From: Apostichopus japonicus
Taxonomy: Eukaryota; Echinodermata; Holothuroidea; Aspidochirotida; Stichopodidae
Assembly (NCBI RefSeq): GCF_037975245.1
Contig: NC_092573.1
Location: 21,665,265 to 21,729,264 of the forward strand
Direction: 5' to 3'
DNA length: 64,000 bases
Under the pieces are notes generated by a model, which ran no database searches, had not been told where the DNA came from, and saw only the letters and a list, made by a program, of their open reading frames with translations. Numbering within the stretch: the stretch's first letter is position 1; the number at the start of each line of letters is the position of its first letter. Below, piece after piece: positions 24,731-38,050 of the stretch. The translations under genes and the position numbers were made by a program.

Positions 24731-24799
24731 CTGTAACGAGGGCTTATATTATAACTCACTTCAATAGCAATTATTATTTAAAAAAATTCATCTGATTAC

Positions 24800-26029
24800 C
24801 ATCAACAATGTACTATATAGCCGGTATACGCATAGTAGTAAACTGCAAACTTGATGATAAAAGTTACTGGTAGTATGTATTGATCATTTTATGTGCCAAT
24901 TCTTTTCAACATACTCCCGCGTATATATACATATACTGACATAACTTGTTCGTATTGACTAGAATTTGTAGCACGGAAACCATTCAATACAAAATGTCTT
25001 TCAATGAAGAACAGTTTCAGTTTCTTTGATGAGGACAAGCAAGGCAGTGGTGACAATGCAAGTTTTTGAAATCAAATGTCCCATAGGAATTGTTTGTGTC
25101 CTAATTCTAAACATACCACAACTAATATATTCCTTCTTTTTTTCTTCTATTATTTATTTATTTATTTTTTTTTTGGCCAGCTTTCTCGGTCTTATCCTCC
25201 TTCTGTTCTCAGTATCAAAATGTTGTTATTTATTTTTCAAATTATGTATGTAACAGGTTTAAATCATAAGCACCATCTTCACTAGATGTAATACTAAGTG
25301 TTAACACTATCTTACCTAAGTTTCATACATTACAACACTGAATATTTAATTTAATGGAAAAAAATTGTAACTGCACTTTAGCTTGTCATTTGTTTTAAAA
25401 GAAAAATGTACTTGTAATGCAGTTAACAGAAAGGAAGGGAATGCCTAAGTTATTGAAAATCTGCTTGGTTCAAATGGATAAAGAAATGAGTTGGGGATAC
25501 TTTTAGTAAAGGGCCCAAGTGATGGATATCCTATCATGCAATATGGTAGGTACCCTGTGCAGAGTAGATCGGTGAGGGCCAGTTTTAACACCTTACCAAC
25601 TTTAGTAGGCCAATGTACACAGTGTAGGTAGATTTGAGTGCATACGTAGAATGGAGACAGGTAAGAGAGGAGGGAACTAAATACAGATAGCTTCTTGTTA
25701 AAAGGTTTAGCCTATAATTCATGAAGTAAAGGTGTTTGAAAACATTTTTTTACCACCCTATTGACATAATAAATTGTGATGCACTCACAAATGATATGTA
25801 CATGTGTCAAACTGATGAGTGATGTTCACAAATTCAGAATACGTACATAGGAAAATTCACAATTTCTTACTTATCTTACTTAGAGTAATATCAGGCTGGT
25901 TTAATTAAAAAGCTTGAAGGGGCTAAGATTGGGCATAAAAAGTACAATATGAATGGATCCTGTAGACTGACTTGTAGTGAGGTGGCACTAATATAGTATT
26001 CTAACACAGTCGCCGAGACTCGTCCTCAT
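24800..26029. other. No gene seen
   Basis: Contains one donor-bearing repeat (25615-25690). A T-rich tract at 25135-25175 creates hydrophobic-looking frames (25026-25285) that I do not support. Confidence 0.5.
25615..25690 (+). repeat. Dispersed donor-bearing repeat
   Basis: GGAGACAGGTAAGAGAGGAG followed by GGAACTAAATACAG, with the GTAG-G-AGA spacing seen in other copies. Confidence 0.55.
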
Positions 26030-26200
26030 TTGATGTCTACTCTCACTCGGTCTCCGAGCATTTTGGAATCTAATATGGTAACTAGTGCAGTAATTACTCA
26101 CAACAGTGCTTAGAGCCTTTAACTGGTACTCATTCACATACCAAGGGAAAATTCTACATGTATTTGCTCTTGTGCTGTTGTGCTTGTACTACCTGTTTGC
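26030..26200 (+). repeat. Unexpanded copy of the ancestral minisatellite repeat
   Basis: Reads GTCTCCGAGCATTTTGGAAT, CTAGTGCAGTAATTACTC, GTGCTTAGAGCCTTTAACTG, then TACTCATTCACATACCAAGG and GAAAATTCTAC. The first part matches the left flank of the 41-kb array, the middle equals that array's 20-bp unit, and the end equals the 15.7-kb array's 27-bp unit, each in single copy. Confidence 0.75.
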
Positions 26201-28067
26201 CCGTATATCAGACCGATAAGGTGATAATATAATTCTATGGTGTCACCAAAACCTAAGATAAGGTCTGAGGATTTAAAATGGTAAACAGAATTACTTCCCT
26301 GCAAAACTACAAATCTTCATTACGTGAAATATTAACAAATTAAAGGTTTGATCTACACATCCTACGATACAGCATGGGTTGTATCATACCTTTAATGTTC
26401 TTTTTTGCTTACTTATTACTTTGGCATGAACAACAGATTATTACTTTTACATCAAACTACTGCGTCTTTCACATGAAAGATTCGAAAAATATTATTGATT
26501 GCAAATTCATGAAAACCACAGACTCTGCATAATGTATCTCTGTGTCATATGCAAACATACAATGGGCACAAAGAGACATTGTCGTATAAATCTTTAACAG
26601 TGAACAATATATAGACTGTACCGTGGCCTTTTACAATACAGCAGTTATATTCAAATTTGAAACTTCTTACCATAAGTATAATCCCACTCATCGTTCAAAC
26701 TATCGTAGTGGATTTTTCCTTCCAAATACATAAATATCAACGGCGCAGATGATAACCAGTAGCAACAGTCTTGTGTAGTCTTTTTAAGTAAAATGAATGA
26801 ATCCCCACGCCAGCCACTCATTCAAAAACGTTGCATTTCTCTGTAAGGGGTTCCAACCTAAAAAATAGGCCTGAGTGGATTAGTAGTAAGTGTACTGTAC
26901 AGTATAGTACAGTAGCATCCTCTATGCCACAGGCTATCACCACCTGTGAGGAAATATCAGTCATTCGGCGGGAGGAATTAATCACCGAGTCGGCTAAGTA
27001 ACAATACTAAACAAGAGCTACAACTTGGTTCCCCAGCTTGACATTTGAGCAGAATAACAGAATATATTGTGTAGGTTTACTCCGAGTAAAAGGCAGGTAC
27101 AGTCATCTCGCTGTCGAGGGATAAATCACTCACACAGCACCGCAATATACATTTACAACTTAACACACTCCCCGACAGTAAAATAATAAGCAAGGCTAAG
27201 ATGTATCTCACGTCTTACGTGGAGACCTTCGGCAGCGTTATAACAAGGAGACGAGCTAGTCGAGTGAGTGAGTGACTCAACATCATCTCCATCAATAAAG
27301 CAATAGAGATGTATGCAGTGTGCTCAACGATGATCTCATACACCGTGGTGGCTTCTATTTAGATGCACTATGGGAAGAAGTGAACTTTAAACACGTCTAC
27401 TCTCCTCTGGCTATATATGGGGTATTATTCATCTACAGTGGATGAACCAAATCTAATGTTTGTGCTATTACACATCAAATGGCTGCCTCCTTCATTACGT
27501 TATTAGTTAAGAGATCTATTTGTCGTCCAGGTAACATGCTTCGGTTAGTTCTGTACGGTAGTGGGTGTACATAAATCCACGTCATGTGGGGGTTGCTTTC
27601 TTTATAGGACTACTTTAGTAAGTACTACAAAAGAGGTTTGACAGGAAACTCAACTGTGGAAAGACTAGCTTTTCCTTCTCTCTCGCAACTAAGATTGCCA
27701 CAACTAAATTAAAACAGTGACTGGTTTTGGGTATCTATAATTGACACTACTTACCTGTCTCCTATACATATGCACTAACTTATAACAACTGGTAACATTG
27801 TAGCTCACTGCATCCCTGACTACAAATTTGTAGGTTTATGTGATGAGCAGGCTAAAGCTTTGTACAATTATTCCTATCTAAAGTAATATTAATGCTCTGA
27901 ACTGGCAGTTGAGGTTTTCAAACATCACAAGCCTTAAAAAAAAGTTCATACAATTTTTTTTTAATAAATTTATATTAGTCATAATGAAAGTGTTGTACAA
28001 AACAAGCAAAGAAGATGGTTTTCCTTGAAAGCATGTAGTATCAGATTTTTATGATAAAAACAGGACA
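26201..28067. other. No gene seen
   Basis: Includes a short minus-strand match to the donor-bearing repeat core (27745-27770, reading GGAGACAGGTAAGTAGTG on the minus strand). No open frame of interest. Confidence 0.5.
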
Positions 28068-28285
28068 AAATGCTTTTATTGCACTACATTTGACAATTCT
28101 GTTAGCTGCTGTAATGCTATATGACTTACAAATTTATCAAAAGTCTTTCTGTATGTTTGAGGAAAAATGTTTGAGGAAAAAAATGCTTATATTGCAATAC
28201 ATTTGACAATTCTGTTTGCTGCTGTAATGCTATATGACTTACAAATTTATCAAAAGTTTTTCTGTTTGTGTGAGGAAAAGTTTGA
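28068..28285. repeat. Tandem duplication, ~113-bp unit
   Basis: Two copies begin AAATGCTT-TATTGCA at 28068 and 28181. They share ACATTTGACAATTCTGTT, GCTGCTGTAATGCTATATGA and CTTACAAATTTATCAAAAGT, ending in TGAGGAAAA. They differ at only a few bases, so the duplication looks recent. Confidence 0.85.
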
Positions 28286-29104
28286 GCTACTGTAAATGAA
28301 ACATTTCAATCTTCTATGATTGAAAACTATAATTTAGTTTTTTGTGTTCAAAACAGGTTAATTCACAAGGAAACGAATGAAATGAGAGAATGCAAATTTT
28401 ACTAACCAAATAAATGAAGTTAAACCTAAAGCTATAATTGAAGAGCTCAGGGCTATAATTATAACATGAGATTGAATGTAAATGCCAGAGGTCATTAGGC
28501 ATAAAAGTAAACTCCACTCTCTCTCTCTCTTTCTTTCATACAAAGAATTCACAAAATTGGAATACTTCTACATCTTTAATCACTCAAATATTTATAGTAA
28601 CAGTGACGGTGTACTCTGCATAAAATATTCTAATTGGATCGAAAAATAAGCCACTGAAGAAGAAAATTGATGTAATAAAAAGACAATGAAGACTATTGAA
28701 TACACTCCAATAATAATGCATGACATCCTGTTATGGGAGTCTACATTAAAGTCCCTTTTAGAGTTGATTCGATCAATTTCTCGATGCTATTCAATACTGA
28801 AATTCCAATTGCAAAGTACGTCATTAGCCAATTGACATAGCTCAACTTTCATTTTTAAACGTGAGGTAGAGTTCGGAAAAAAGTTTTTTCCAATGTTTTC
28901 TGTATCCGTGTGATTGATTCTGTGAACGAAGCACTTAAACAAAAAGTCTATACCAACAACACTTTCCATATTATAACTAGACATAATGCATTTTGCATTA
29001 CATGTACAAGACTGATGGTGTGGATTGGTTGTCACCAATATTAAACTATTAAGGCTATAAAGGACAACGTCTTGCCGCTTTTTTGGGGGGCTGAGATGTA
29101 TCAC
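28286..29104. other. No gene seen
   Basis: The frames at 28314-28552 and 28787-29104 on the minus strand have no recognisable domain. Confidence 0.5.
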
Positions 29105-29400
29105 TTAGCACTGTGGTCATCAAATGGTTATAGGCAATGGACTTGCAAAGATTACAGGTTGGAGTCCTGACTAGATCGTTACCTTGTGTCCTTGGGCAAC
29201 GCACATAATCTCACTTGCCTCTCTTTCCACAGACCTGTGTTCGAAAGGAACCTGTGAGGTAATTATGTCAATTTAGATTTGTGACCCTGACTGTGGCAGC
29301 ACCCTGTTGGGATGTCTCACCGGGGACACGTACAGTAGATCTGTGGTGCACTGTGGTGCCCTGGGTGCAACTATCTAGAGTGTACACACATTTCATTTCA
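29105..29400 (+). mobile_element. tRNA-derived SINE with conserved middle domain
   Basis: A degenerate tRNA head includes GGTTATAGGCAATGGACTTG and a box B-like GGTTGGAGTCCTGAC. The widely shared middle segment follows (CTTGTGTCCTTGGGCAACGC, CACTTGCCTCTCTTTCCAC, AACCTGTGAGGTAAT), then a unique 3' part with GATGTCTCACCGGGGACACG and a tail of ATTTCATTTCATTTTA. The middle domain resembles that of SURF1/Deu-type SINEs of sea urchins and other marine deuterostomes, recognised from memory of the motif, not a search. Confidence 0.75.
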
Positions 29401-31319
29401 TTTTATCAATCGTCAATTGGATAAACACACTAGATCAAATGGTTTGAAACATAGCAAAACTCCAGGTCATGCAGTATTATGTATACGCGATTATTCAATA
29501 GCTATTTGAATCATAAGTACTAACATTCTTTGTAAATGAATCCGGTGAAGCATGAAATTTTCATGATAATATTAGGCAAAGAATTCCAGTATAGTACTAG
29601 CTCGATAACGTAAAGCTCTGCATAAATGACTTTAGTACGAGGAAATGGTTTGTGCATGTAACCAGCCTGCCTGGTATTATGATAATGTATATCTATATTG
29701 TACGTAAAATAACATGTGAAACAGGAGGATTATGATTATTAAAACTCCTAGCAATGTGAACATTAATAAGGACAGGAAATTTAAGGAGATTGAGAGCATC
29801 AAATAGCTTGCTGGTGTGATCATTGAAGGATAGGTGTGTCCGCTTGTTGTAAAGTCGTGAGAAAGTCTTGTTATCAGACCGTAAATGTTCAACTTTTAAT
29901 TGGTTCAACTTTGACATGTGCAATATTTATAGGACATACATGAGTTGTACAGATCTGGCGAGGGAAGAATATAATGATTAGTGTCAAATAGTTGATCAAT
30001 GAAACATGACCTGATGCTCTTAACTTATATCTCTAAAAGCTTACATGATCTTCTAACATTAGAGTTAATATAATCAAAGCATTTGTATTTTCTAACTCTG
30101 TTACAGTATATAATGATGGACTTTTGACACAATGTTTCTCTACTTCTGACAAATCTTTAAAGGAATATAGGGAGGACAATCATTCTTTCTAGGGTAGTAT
30201 GATTGAACAAACAAACCCAATATTTTCAGAGCAATTGGAGCATCCGTTCATTGCACCATCCTCTGAGACAAAACAACAAGAATGTCATGAGAAGGGAATT
30301 AACCACTTGTAAACTCATTAATTGCAAACACCACAGAGATCCTTAACTTGTAAGTACTGTGTGCAAATTATTTCTCTAAATTGTAAATAAAACATGTTCA
30401 ATCGTCTGTAAACTAGGATTGTACCTAACCGTCCTAAAAATAAAACATTATAGTGAAAATATTTCATTACTTTTGACTGCAAGTGTATTGTAAAAGTCAA
30501 TATCCTATTTTTGTATTCATAAGATTAATAAACTCACCATGTTTATGATATAGTCATTGATAATACCACAAGTCATATTCTCAAAGGTTTATGTGCCGAA
30601 GTAGAAAGCCCTTCGAATGACTCTCGGCAACATATCCGGCTTAAGACACGATCAATCATCAAGCTACACAAAAGTTTCTGGCAGGACTTTGAGCCTTTTG
30701 AGTTTTGTCTGTGCTATTTTCAGTCAGTTCTCAGTAAGTACTGTTATGTTCTACGCATTACAGTACATTTGTATATATGAAAGCATTGTCAATGACAATG
30801 CCGCGATTGGTTGTCCGAAAAATTGTAGCAAAACAACAATGACCAATATGTACACTACACTGTACCAGAGATATGGTGGAAAAAAACAGCCTTAGGATAA
30901 TGATACCAATTTATCATTTTACCTACAGTATTATTATTATAGTATTTAAATACAATACAAATAAAATCCTGAATTTGATGTCGCCAACTAGTCGTCTGTC
31001 GGACAACTTCTAAAGCTGACTTTGGTCCCCCAAAATGAAATTTGGTAGTAGAAAATCTCGGATAACCAGAGAACCAATAAAAATTTGCCCTTTCCAGGTA
31101 TGTACAGTACAGTTTGCTAGGATCAAAGGACAAACGTTAAATCCAAACTGCATGGTCACTCCTATTCTGTAACTGATTTCAATAATTTTAGTTTATAACT
31201 GACAGTCTGACAGATGAAAGGCATACAGAATTCCAGTATGTATACTGTAGGAACAGATAAACAACTCAATTTTTCTTTGAACTGAGTATCATTTATAAGT
31301 TTAACAATATTGCTGATCC
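29401..31319. other. No gene seen
   Basis: The frames at 29677-29923 (minus), 30318-30500 (minus), 30617-30895 (plus) and 30855-31133 (minus) are unremarkable and unsupported. Confidence 0.5.
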
Positions 31320-31445
31320 ACTCCACAAATACACTCCTGTCAACCTGGCAATCATAGATACATTCATTCTAGGCAGGGTAGAAGGAGGTGCTAAGGTTGT
31401 GGGGAGACAGGTAAGCGAGGAGCGAAGTAAATACTTTCAATCATA
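31320..31445 (+). repeat. Dispersed donor-bearing repeat, most complete copy
   Basis: Runs from CAACCTGGCAATCATAGATA through CATTCATTCTAGGCAGGGTA, GAAGGAGGTGCTAAGGTTGT and GGGGAGACAGGTAAGCGAGG to AGCGAAGTAAATAC. A second partial GTAGACAGGTAATGGAC lies at about 31513-31530. Confidence 0.75.
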
Positions 31446-31913
31446 GGTAACAGTTCAGAAATGCAACCCTCTTGGCCCACTAAACATCTGCAAATATGAA
31501 GCGATTTATTGGGTAGACAGGTAATGGACAAAAAGCAGTAAATCATTCTCCACTAAATACTTATGTAAACCTATGAAAACAGTTAATCGTTCTCCTAGTT
31601 CTGCTAGGTTTTAACAACCATTAGAGATAGGCAAACATTTGAGAGACTAATGTCACCAATCTCCCTGTCTTTACAAGTTTACCCTTGAGATATCTCAAAA
31701 ATATGCTGCAAATTGTTTGGATCATATTATAGAAAACAGTCTATATATTTAAGATTAATACAATTTAGTACAACACAAGCGATACAGATTCTGGTGTCTA
31801 AAACTATGATAGAAAACAACATGAAATGTATGGATTGGGTGAAACAATTAACAGTAGTGGCTGAAATACTGCAAACCATCAATGTCTGTTTGTATGCTAA
31901 TTTGTCTAGATAG

Positions 31914-32145
31914 CAATTCAAGATATAACATTTGAAATGTAAAATGTACTACTAGGGTTACTTTTCTTAGAAACATCAGAGTCTAGCTTTGTACAATTCA
32001 AGATATAACATTTTAAATGTACATTGTGCTAGGGTAGTTTCTTAGAAAACTCAAGGGGTCTAGCTTTGTACAATTCAACATATAACATTTTAAATGTACA
32101 TTGTACTAGGGTAGTGTCTTAGAAAACTCAAGGGGTCTAGCTTGT
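31914..32145. repeat. Three tandem copies of a ~78-bp unit
   Basis: Units begin CAATTCAAGATATAACATTT at 31914, 31994 and 32071 (spacings 80 and 77). Shared parts are AAATGTACATTGTACTAGGG, TTTCTTAGAAAACTCAAGGG and GTCTAGCTTTGTA. The first copy is the most diverged. Confidence 0.9.
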
Positions 32146-32449
32146 GTTATTGTTAGTGGCAAATTTCAAATCAGCCGAGCTCTATAACAATTGGTAATGT
32201 ACATGTTTATTCCACGACAACATTTAAGGTCAAGGTGAGGTCATTTAGAGAATGACTAGAGTACAGACTTTGTTTGAGGTTATGTACATGACTGTCTGCA
32301 TTTTTTTTGGGCTGTCTGTGTGTTTTATGCTTGTTTGCGTGTGTGTAAACTCTTATCCCTTTGTAATAGATCAACTCCATACATACATTTGCTCTTTGTG
32401 TATTTCAAGTAACATAAATTAATAAAAACTCTCCAGAATACATTCATTC
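32146..32449. other. No gene seen
   Basis: Short spacer with no recognisable feature. Confidence 0.5.
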
Positions 32450-32656
32450 TTTGTTGAATTTTAATGACAGATCTTTATCACCTTTTGTCTATATTCCCAA
32501 ATTTAAATCTTATCTTAATTCTATTAAGTCGATTTTATTTAATGAATCCCATATTTTCTTTATTAAGAATGTTACCATTTTTTATGCCAAGTGCTCTGAG
32601 ATATATTCTTTTGTGTACAATGCTATAAATATACTGTATTGTTATTGTTATTAAAA
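32450..32656 (+). mobile_element. Possible LINE 3' end
   Basis: TGAGATATATTCTTTTGTGT and ACAATGCTATAAATATACTG followed by TATTGTTATTGTTATT resemble the 3' tails of CR1/L2-type LINEs, which end in short A/T-rich microsatellites. The 67-codon frame overlapping it is not a recognisable reverse-transcriptase part. No target duplication was found. Confidence 0.35.
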
Positions 32657-33859
32657 GTTAGATTCAAATTTTGACAAATCTGCTTCGACCTCAACTACAA
32701 ATGTCTATTACTGTGAAATTGCTCTTTCAGTTTTCTAGGCTACACAGATCCCCCAACTCGCCTGGTCTTCCCCCTCCCCCCCAGAACCCCCCAAGACACC
32801 CCCAGACAAGCCACACACAAAAATTACAAATAGTCTACGGCATATATTCCAAAACTCACCTGTTTTGGATATTAATGAGGGAAAAAATTACCTTTCTACT
32901 CACAACAACTGCACCCTTGCTCTACTGTGTCAATGACACTTGGTAACCTATTTGTACTGTCCTTTCCTGGTGACTGGCCTTCTCCGGTCTACTCCCCTCC
33001 TCATAAAACTCTACCCTCCCACATTGCTCTCTCAAATGACAAATCTGCCTCCATTAAATCTACAGATGGCAAGTGCATGCAAGTGCAGTGCATGCTTTTC
33101 CAGTTTCCAAAACTACACTCCTTCCCCTTCCCCTTCCCCCTCCCCCTTCTCCATCCTTCCTTCCTACCCTTGTTTTCTCTCTGCCCCAGCCCCATACACA
33201 CAAATATTTAAACACATTATGTTGACCATATTCCGCTTTTCACACAATTGTTTGTACCATATATATGAGCAGTAAACACACCTGAACTTTCACAAATGTA
33301 TTCAAAACTATTAATCCCATGCCCCTCCAAGTCTCTGGCTGTGGTTACCATGTAATACACACTTCACATGGTAACACGTCAGTAATGCTGAGTGAGGGTA
33401 ATACTGCACCCATACTGCCATGCGTTCACCACGCAGGTCCCCCCCCCCTGCACGACCTACCTACACTAAAACTTTAATTCACTCTTCCCATCTGAATTTC
33501 AAATTGTGACTCTTCACCCAATTGTTCCAATGGCTTCACTTGATGAACCAAATTTATGCACACCTGGGGCTTTTCCACCAATTTTCCTTCTTTAATTTAA
33601 TTTAAATCATCTTGAATTCTTGATGTGTGAGCATGCCTTCTCTTCTTCCTAAGTTTCTATTTATATATCCCTCCTCTGTGCACGGCAAGAGAAGAATTTC
33701 ACAGAAGGGTGTGATGCTGAAAGTGTTCCTTTTCATTCTGATTTGTGAAAGCTGTCATCTTCTTTACTCAACTTTACCAAGCTGCAAACAGAACCTGCTA
33801 CTACTGTTACTACAGCACAACTGCTGTATTGATCCTTTCGTTTGTCCATTAAAGTCCTC
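32657..33859. other. No gene seen; pyrimidine-rich
   Basis: C/T-rich stretches at 32745-32820 and 33117-33200 (CCTTCCCC repeats) and a C run at 33438-33450 explain the overlapping Pro/Ser-rich frames at 32671-33275. I do not support a gene. Confidence 0.5.
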
Positions 33860-34258
33860 ACTACTAATTGTAGTAATTGTTTAAGTTTGTTTAGGAGGTT
33901 TTACTTTGCCTTGAGTTTTGTTTTTGTTGCATTTGTTTTGTTTTTTGTTTTGTGTTTATTCAGTTGAGCTGAACAAATTATGTAAAGTTTTAAGTATGGT
34001 AACTAAAGGCAATAGCAGTTTTCAACTGATATGTATACATATAATTATATGTATGTACACTACTAATAAGTAATTGTTTACTTTTGTTTAGGAGTTTTTC
34101 CTTGGCTTTGAGTTTTGTTGTTGTTGTTGCTTTTGTTTTGTTTTTTTGTTTGTTTTTTATTCCAGTTGAGCTGAATAAATTATGTTCAGTAAAGTTTTCA
34201 GTATGTTAACTAAAAGGCAATTTAGCAATTTTCAAGTAATATGTATACAGTGGTAACA
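33860..34258. repeat. Direct duplication, ~198-bp unit
   Basis: Copies start at about 33860 and 34060. Both contain AGTAATTGTTTA, TTTGTTTAGGAG, CTTTGAGTTTTGTT, GTTGAGCTGAA, AAATTATGT, AAAGTTTT and ATATGTATACA. They have diverged by small indels in T/G runs. Confidence 0.85.
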
Positions 34259-36496
34259 CAGCTTTCATCAATTACTACTTACGGTAGGTACTGGCTGCCC
34301 ACTGTTACAGTAGGAGGAACCTTGATATTATTCAAGACTTGTTATGTATTCATGATATTTATCCCTCTTAGAAGAAGTAAGGTACTTCCATGTTCTCTTG
34401 AATTTACGATGAAAATAAGGAACACACCAAGAAAATGCCAGAAACAATTTAACTGTGTTCTATTCTAATTATTAACGTTCTCATCTGTTATTGCCTTCGT
34501 CTTCCACAGAGCATTATTTCCATCGACTAAAGTTTTTTTATAATCCTCTCTTAACCACCTGCCATCTGATTGTTTTTTAACCAGACTATCAAACACTACT
34601 AGAACACCCATCAAATGGCACAATATATATGTAGCAAACACGATGCTCACATGCGTGGAAAACACGATGTAGCTTTGATCAAAGCCCTTTTGACAAACAG
34701 CTGCCTTGAAACCGGGATTAATTTACACCGTGTAAGACTCGTCTACAGACACTGTTATGACATCACGACCTAACGTCTGGAACATTCACTCCAGGCCTAG
34801 CTGACTGAACACTCCCTTTCAGCTCTCAATCTGTCTTCTATGTGACAGGGGAGAAAAAAAAACACTGGCTGAGGAAAACTGTACTGTAAAGCATGCACTA
34901 GTTTAATATCAAGGGTAAATTGCTTGAAGCGCAGTTACTACAATTATGGACGACTTCTTCAAATTATGTAGCGGAAGTTGTCGTATGAGATTTTGTATGA
35001 TTCTTTCATAACAAAAACAGATTTCATAAGCGATGTGTTATTGTAATAAAGATCTCATGTGGATCTGAATGACTTTGCCCTAAATCTCTTGTTTGTTTTT
35101 CCACCCAGAAAGGACTCTACAAGATGAGAAAGTGAAAGGAGATCAAATTCACAGAGCAGGACTTGAGACATCAGTCACACAACAGATGATATATACCTGC
35201 TATCTACAGTATCTCTAGTTAATGTTAACGAGAGGCTAACCCAATCATAATCTTGGGTCTATTTGACACTAAAGAGGTGAATGGATCCCTTTCGATCACC
35301 CCCTGCCACCCACCATCTCTGAAAAATCTTCTTTCAGTTGGGAAATATCACAATTTTAATACTACTATTTGCACACACATACATAATGAAGACTTGTACA
35401 AGTCTAAACATGACAACATCCATCAATATTCATCAACATCCATCAATATTCATCATTCATCAAGGTTCATCATATATGCTTCAATTTTCAACAGTTTTAT
35501 TTATTTCAGTCCCAACCTTCGCTCCCGGGCACCAGTTTGCTAGTGTCGGTCGGTTTCCCAGGTACCGATTGGTTTACGCATAAAACTTCAAAACCCAACT
35601 GTTCTACAGCATATGTATATAAACCAAGGCCCAATCTAATCTGTGTACCATTATGTGTATAGATTGTAGGACTGTAAGACTATAAACATTTATCTACAGT
35701 TAATTCTAAATACCTAAATCTCATCTGCCCTTAATGTGAAAGCAAACAAATAATTCACTTCTTGCAAGTTTTCTATCAATGAATTTATAACATATTCTCA
35801 TCTGGTATGCTCAAAGTTATCTCCTATTATATAAGCCCCTTCAGTAAGAGTTTGGAGATCAAATACGATTATGAAAAACCCTGAGTGCTGCTTTAATAAT
35901 GAATATATTAATATAAATATAAGTAATATCAAAAAATAATTAATATATCACAAAAGCAAAGGTTCCTCCCGTCCACTCTAAGAGGTCATACAAGACAGTT
36001 TCCAACACCATATTCCACAATTTGTTAATTTACATGTAGTGGTTAGAATCTCCACAAATAGAATCAAGACACTTCATCTATATGGAAGGCAATCAGTGAT
36101 CGTAAAGCTAGGTTACATATGTGACAACTCAACAAGGTCAACTGTATTCAATTTACCCTTAAGAAACGGCTTTCTTTCACAAACAACTTTTTTGCTCAAC
36201 TTGAAGAGACTGAATAGAATCCACTCTTATTTAATTCAAGGTCCTTTTAGACAACAATTCTGAAAATCACAACCAGCTCGGAATATTGTGAAAGAGTTAT
36301 TGCGGCTTTTTCTTTCATTCTCTCCCTAAAGTAGGCTCGGCTTCTGTAGCCTTTTCTACTGACTTATCACTTGGTATGATCACTTCTGTGTGTAGTACTC
36401 ACGGCTAGGTCGAAGGTGTACACAATATCTGCGATGGTCTTAGAGACTAAGAGAAGTCCTTCACATACATAGTAACTAGTCCTTATAATTCTTCTA
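34259..36496. other. No gene seen
   Basis: A short CATCCATCAATATTCATCAA tandem tract lies at 35419-35465. The remaining frames (34241-34665, 35253-35583, 36039-36263) have no motif. Confidence 0.5.
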
Positions 36497-36757
<261 letters not shown>

Positions 36758-37787
36758 AACCCAACATCACCAGGTCCCTACCAGCCTCAATCAGCAGACG
36801 CATCTCCGCCATCTCCCACGACGAGGAGATCTTTAAGAAAGCCGTACCAGCCTACGAGGAAGCTCTCAAGTCAAGTAACTACACCGAGGGTCTCTCATAC
36901 ATCGCCCATCAACCAACCAAGAACAACCGAAACAGAAAGCGCAACATCATCTGGTTCAACCCACCTTTCAGCAGCAACGTAGCCACGAACATAGGAGGCA
37001 CATTCCTGAAACTCATCAACAAACACTTCCCGAAGACATCGAAACTACACAAGATTTTCAACAGAAACACTGTGAAAGTCAGTAACAGTTGCATGCCCAA
37101 CATCGCCAGCATCATCATAGGACACAACAAAGGTATAGCAACCACCCATACAACGAATGAAAAGGAATCTTGCAACTGCCGAAAAAAGGACACATGCCCA
37201 CTAAATGGAAACTGCCAGGCATCAAACATTATATACAAGGCTGAAGTGAAAACCACCGACAACTGCATGACATACATAGGCCTAACGGAACCCCCCTTCA
37301 AGCTCAGATATGGTAATCACAAGATGTCGTTCAACCACGAAAAACACCAAAACGCAACAGAACTCTCAAAGCACATCTGGCAGCTGAAACAGAACAACCA
37401 TCCATTCACTATCAATTGGTCGATCGCCAGCAGAGCCAAAGCCTACAACAACGAGTCGAAGCGGTGCAACCTCTGTCTCACTGAAAAACTCATCATCATC
37501 AACGCAGACAAATGGACCCTCCTGAACAAACGCCCAGAGCTCATATCGAAGTGCCGCCACGAAAACAAGTTCTACATAAACAACTACAGTCCAACCACCA
37601 CACAGTCAAGGGAACCACACACAACTAAGGAGCGAACACCGAAGGCAAAAAAACCCACCAACAGAACGGACGCAAAAGAGAATACACCAACAGCCGAACA
37701 CCAAAGAAAGTCGAACAAACCCACCAACAGAACGGACGCAAAAGAGAATACGCTGGCAGAAGAACAATACACCAACAACCCTATAAT

Positions 37788-37928
37788 CCCCGGTAATCCC
37801 GACGAGGAACCTATATATTCATGGAGCATAACTTGAAACTATCAGTTGTCTGACGATCGCTAAAACGTGTGAAACTCCGAGTTACAACTACTAGTGTTCC
37901 ACTAGTCTCAACTAGTATCAACACATAT
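37788..37928 (+). repeat. Right inverted terminal repeat (pLTR)
   Basis: Inverse of 36617-36757. It contains the end of the open frame (stop at 37834-37836), the hammerhead motif, and a 7-bp hairpin ACTAGTG-TTC-CACTAGT just after it. Confidence 0.95.
37844..37889 (+). ncRNA. Hammerhead ribozyme in right terminal repeat
   Basis: AGTTGT (37844-37849) pairs with ACAACT (37884-37889) as stem I. CTGACGA (37850-37856) is the CUGANGA core. TCGC...GTGT forms a short stem II with one G-U pair. GAAA follows (37871-37874). Stem III is ACT/AGT with a CCG loop. Cleavage would fall after T37883 (GUU). A very short stem III is typical of hammerheads described in Penelope-like elements, which are thought to act as dimers. 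Confidence 0.85.
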
Positions 37929-38050
37929 GCCGCTCTGTCCACTGGACATAGAGCACTCTGCGCCAAGATAGACGCCAACCAACCAACTCTATATGTATAT
38001 ATATATATACATAAATGAAAATCGTAATGAGTTGGAAAATCAAGAACAGC
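37929..38050. other. Flank between the Penelope-like element and the tRNA-like unit
   Basis: A small hairpin, CTCTGTCC-ACT-GGACATAGAG (about 37933-37953), then a TATATATATAC microsatellite. It may be the tail of the minus-strand SINE that follows. Confidence 0.4.

Noticed and set aside
36909-37829. Minus-strand frames opposite the Penelope-like open frame, and the plus frame at 36716-36982
   Set aside because: Shadows; only frame 1 on the plus strand gives the RT tail and endonuclease.
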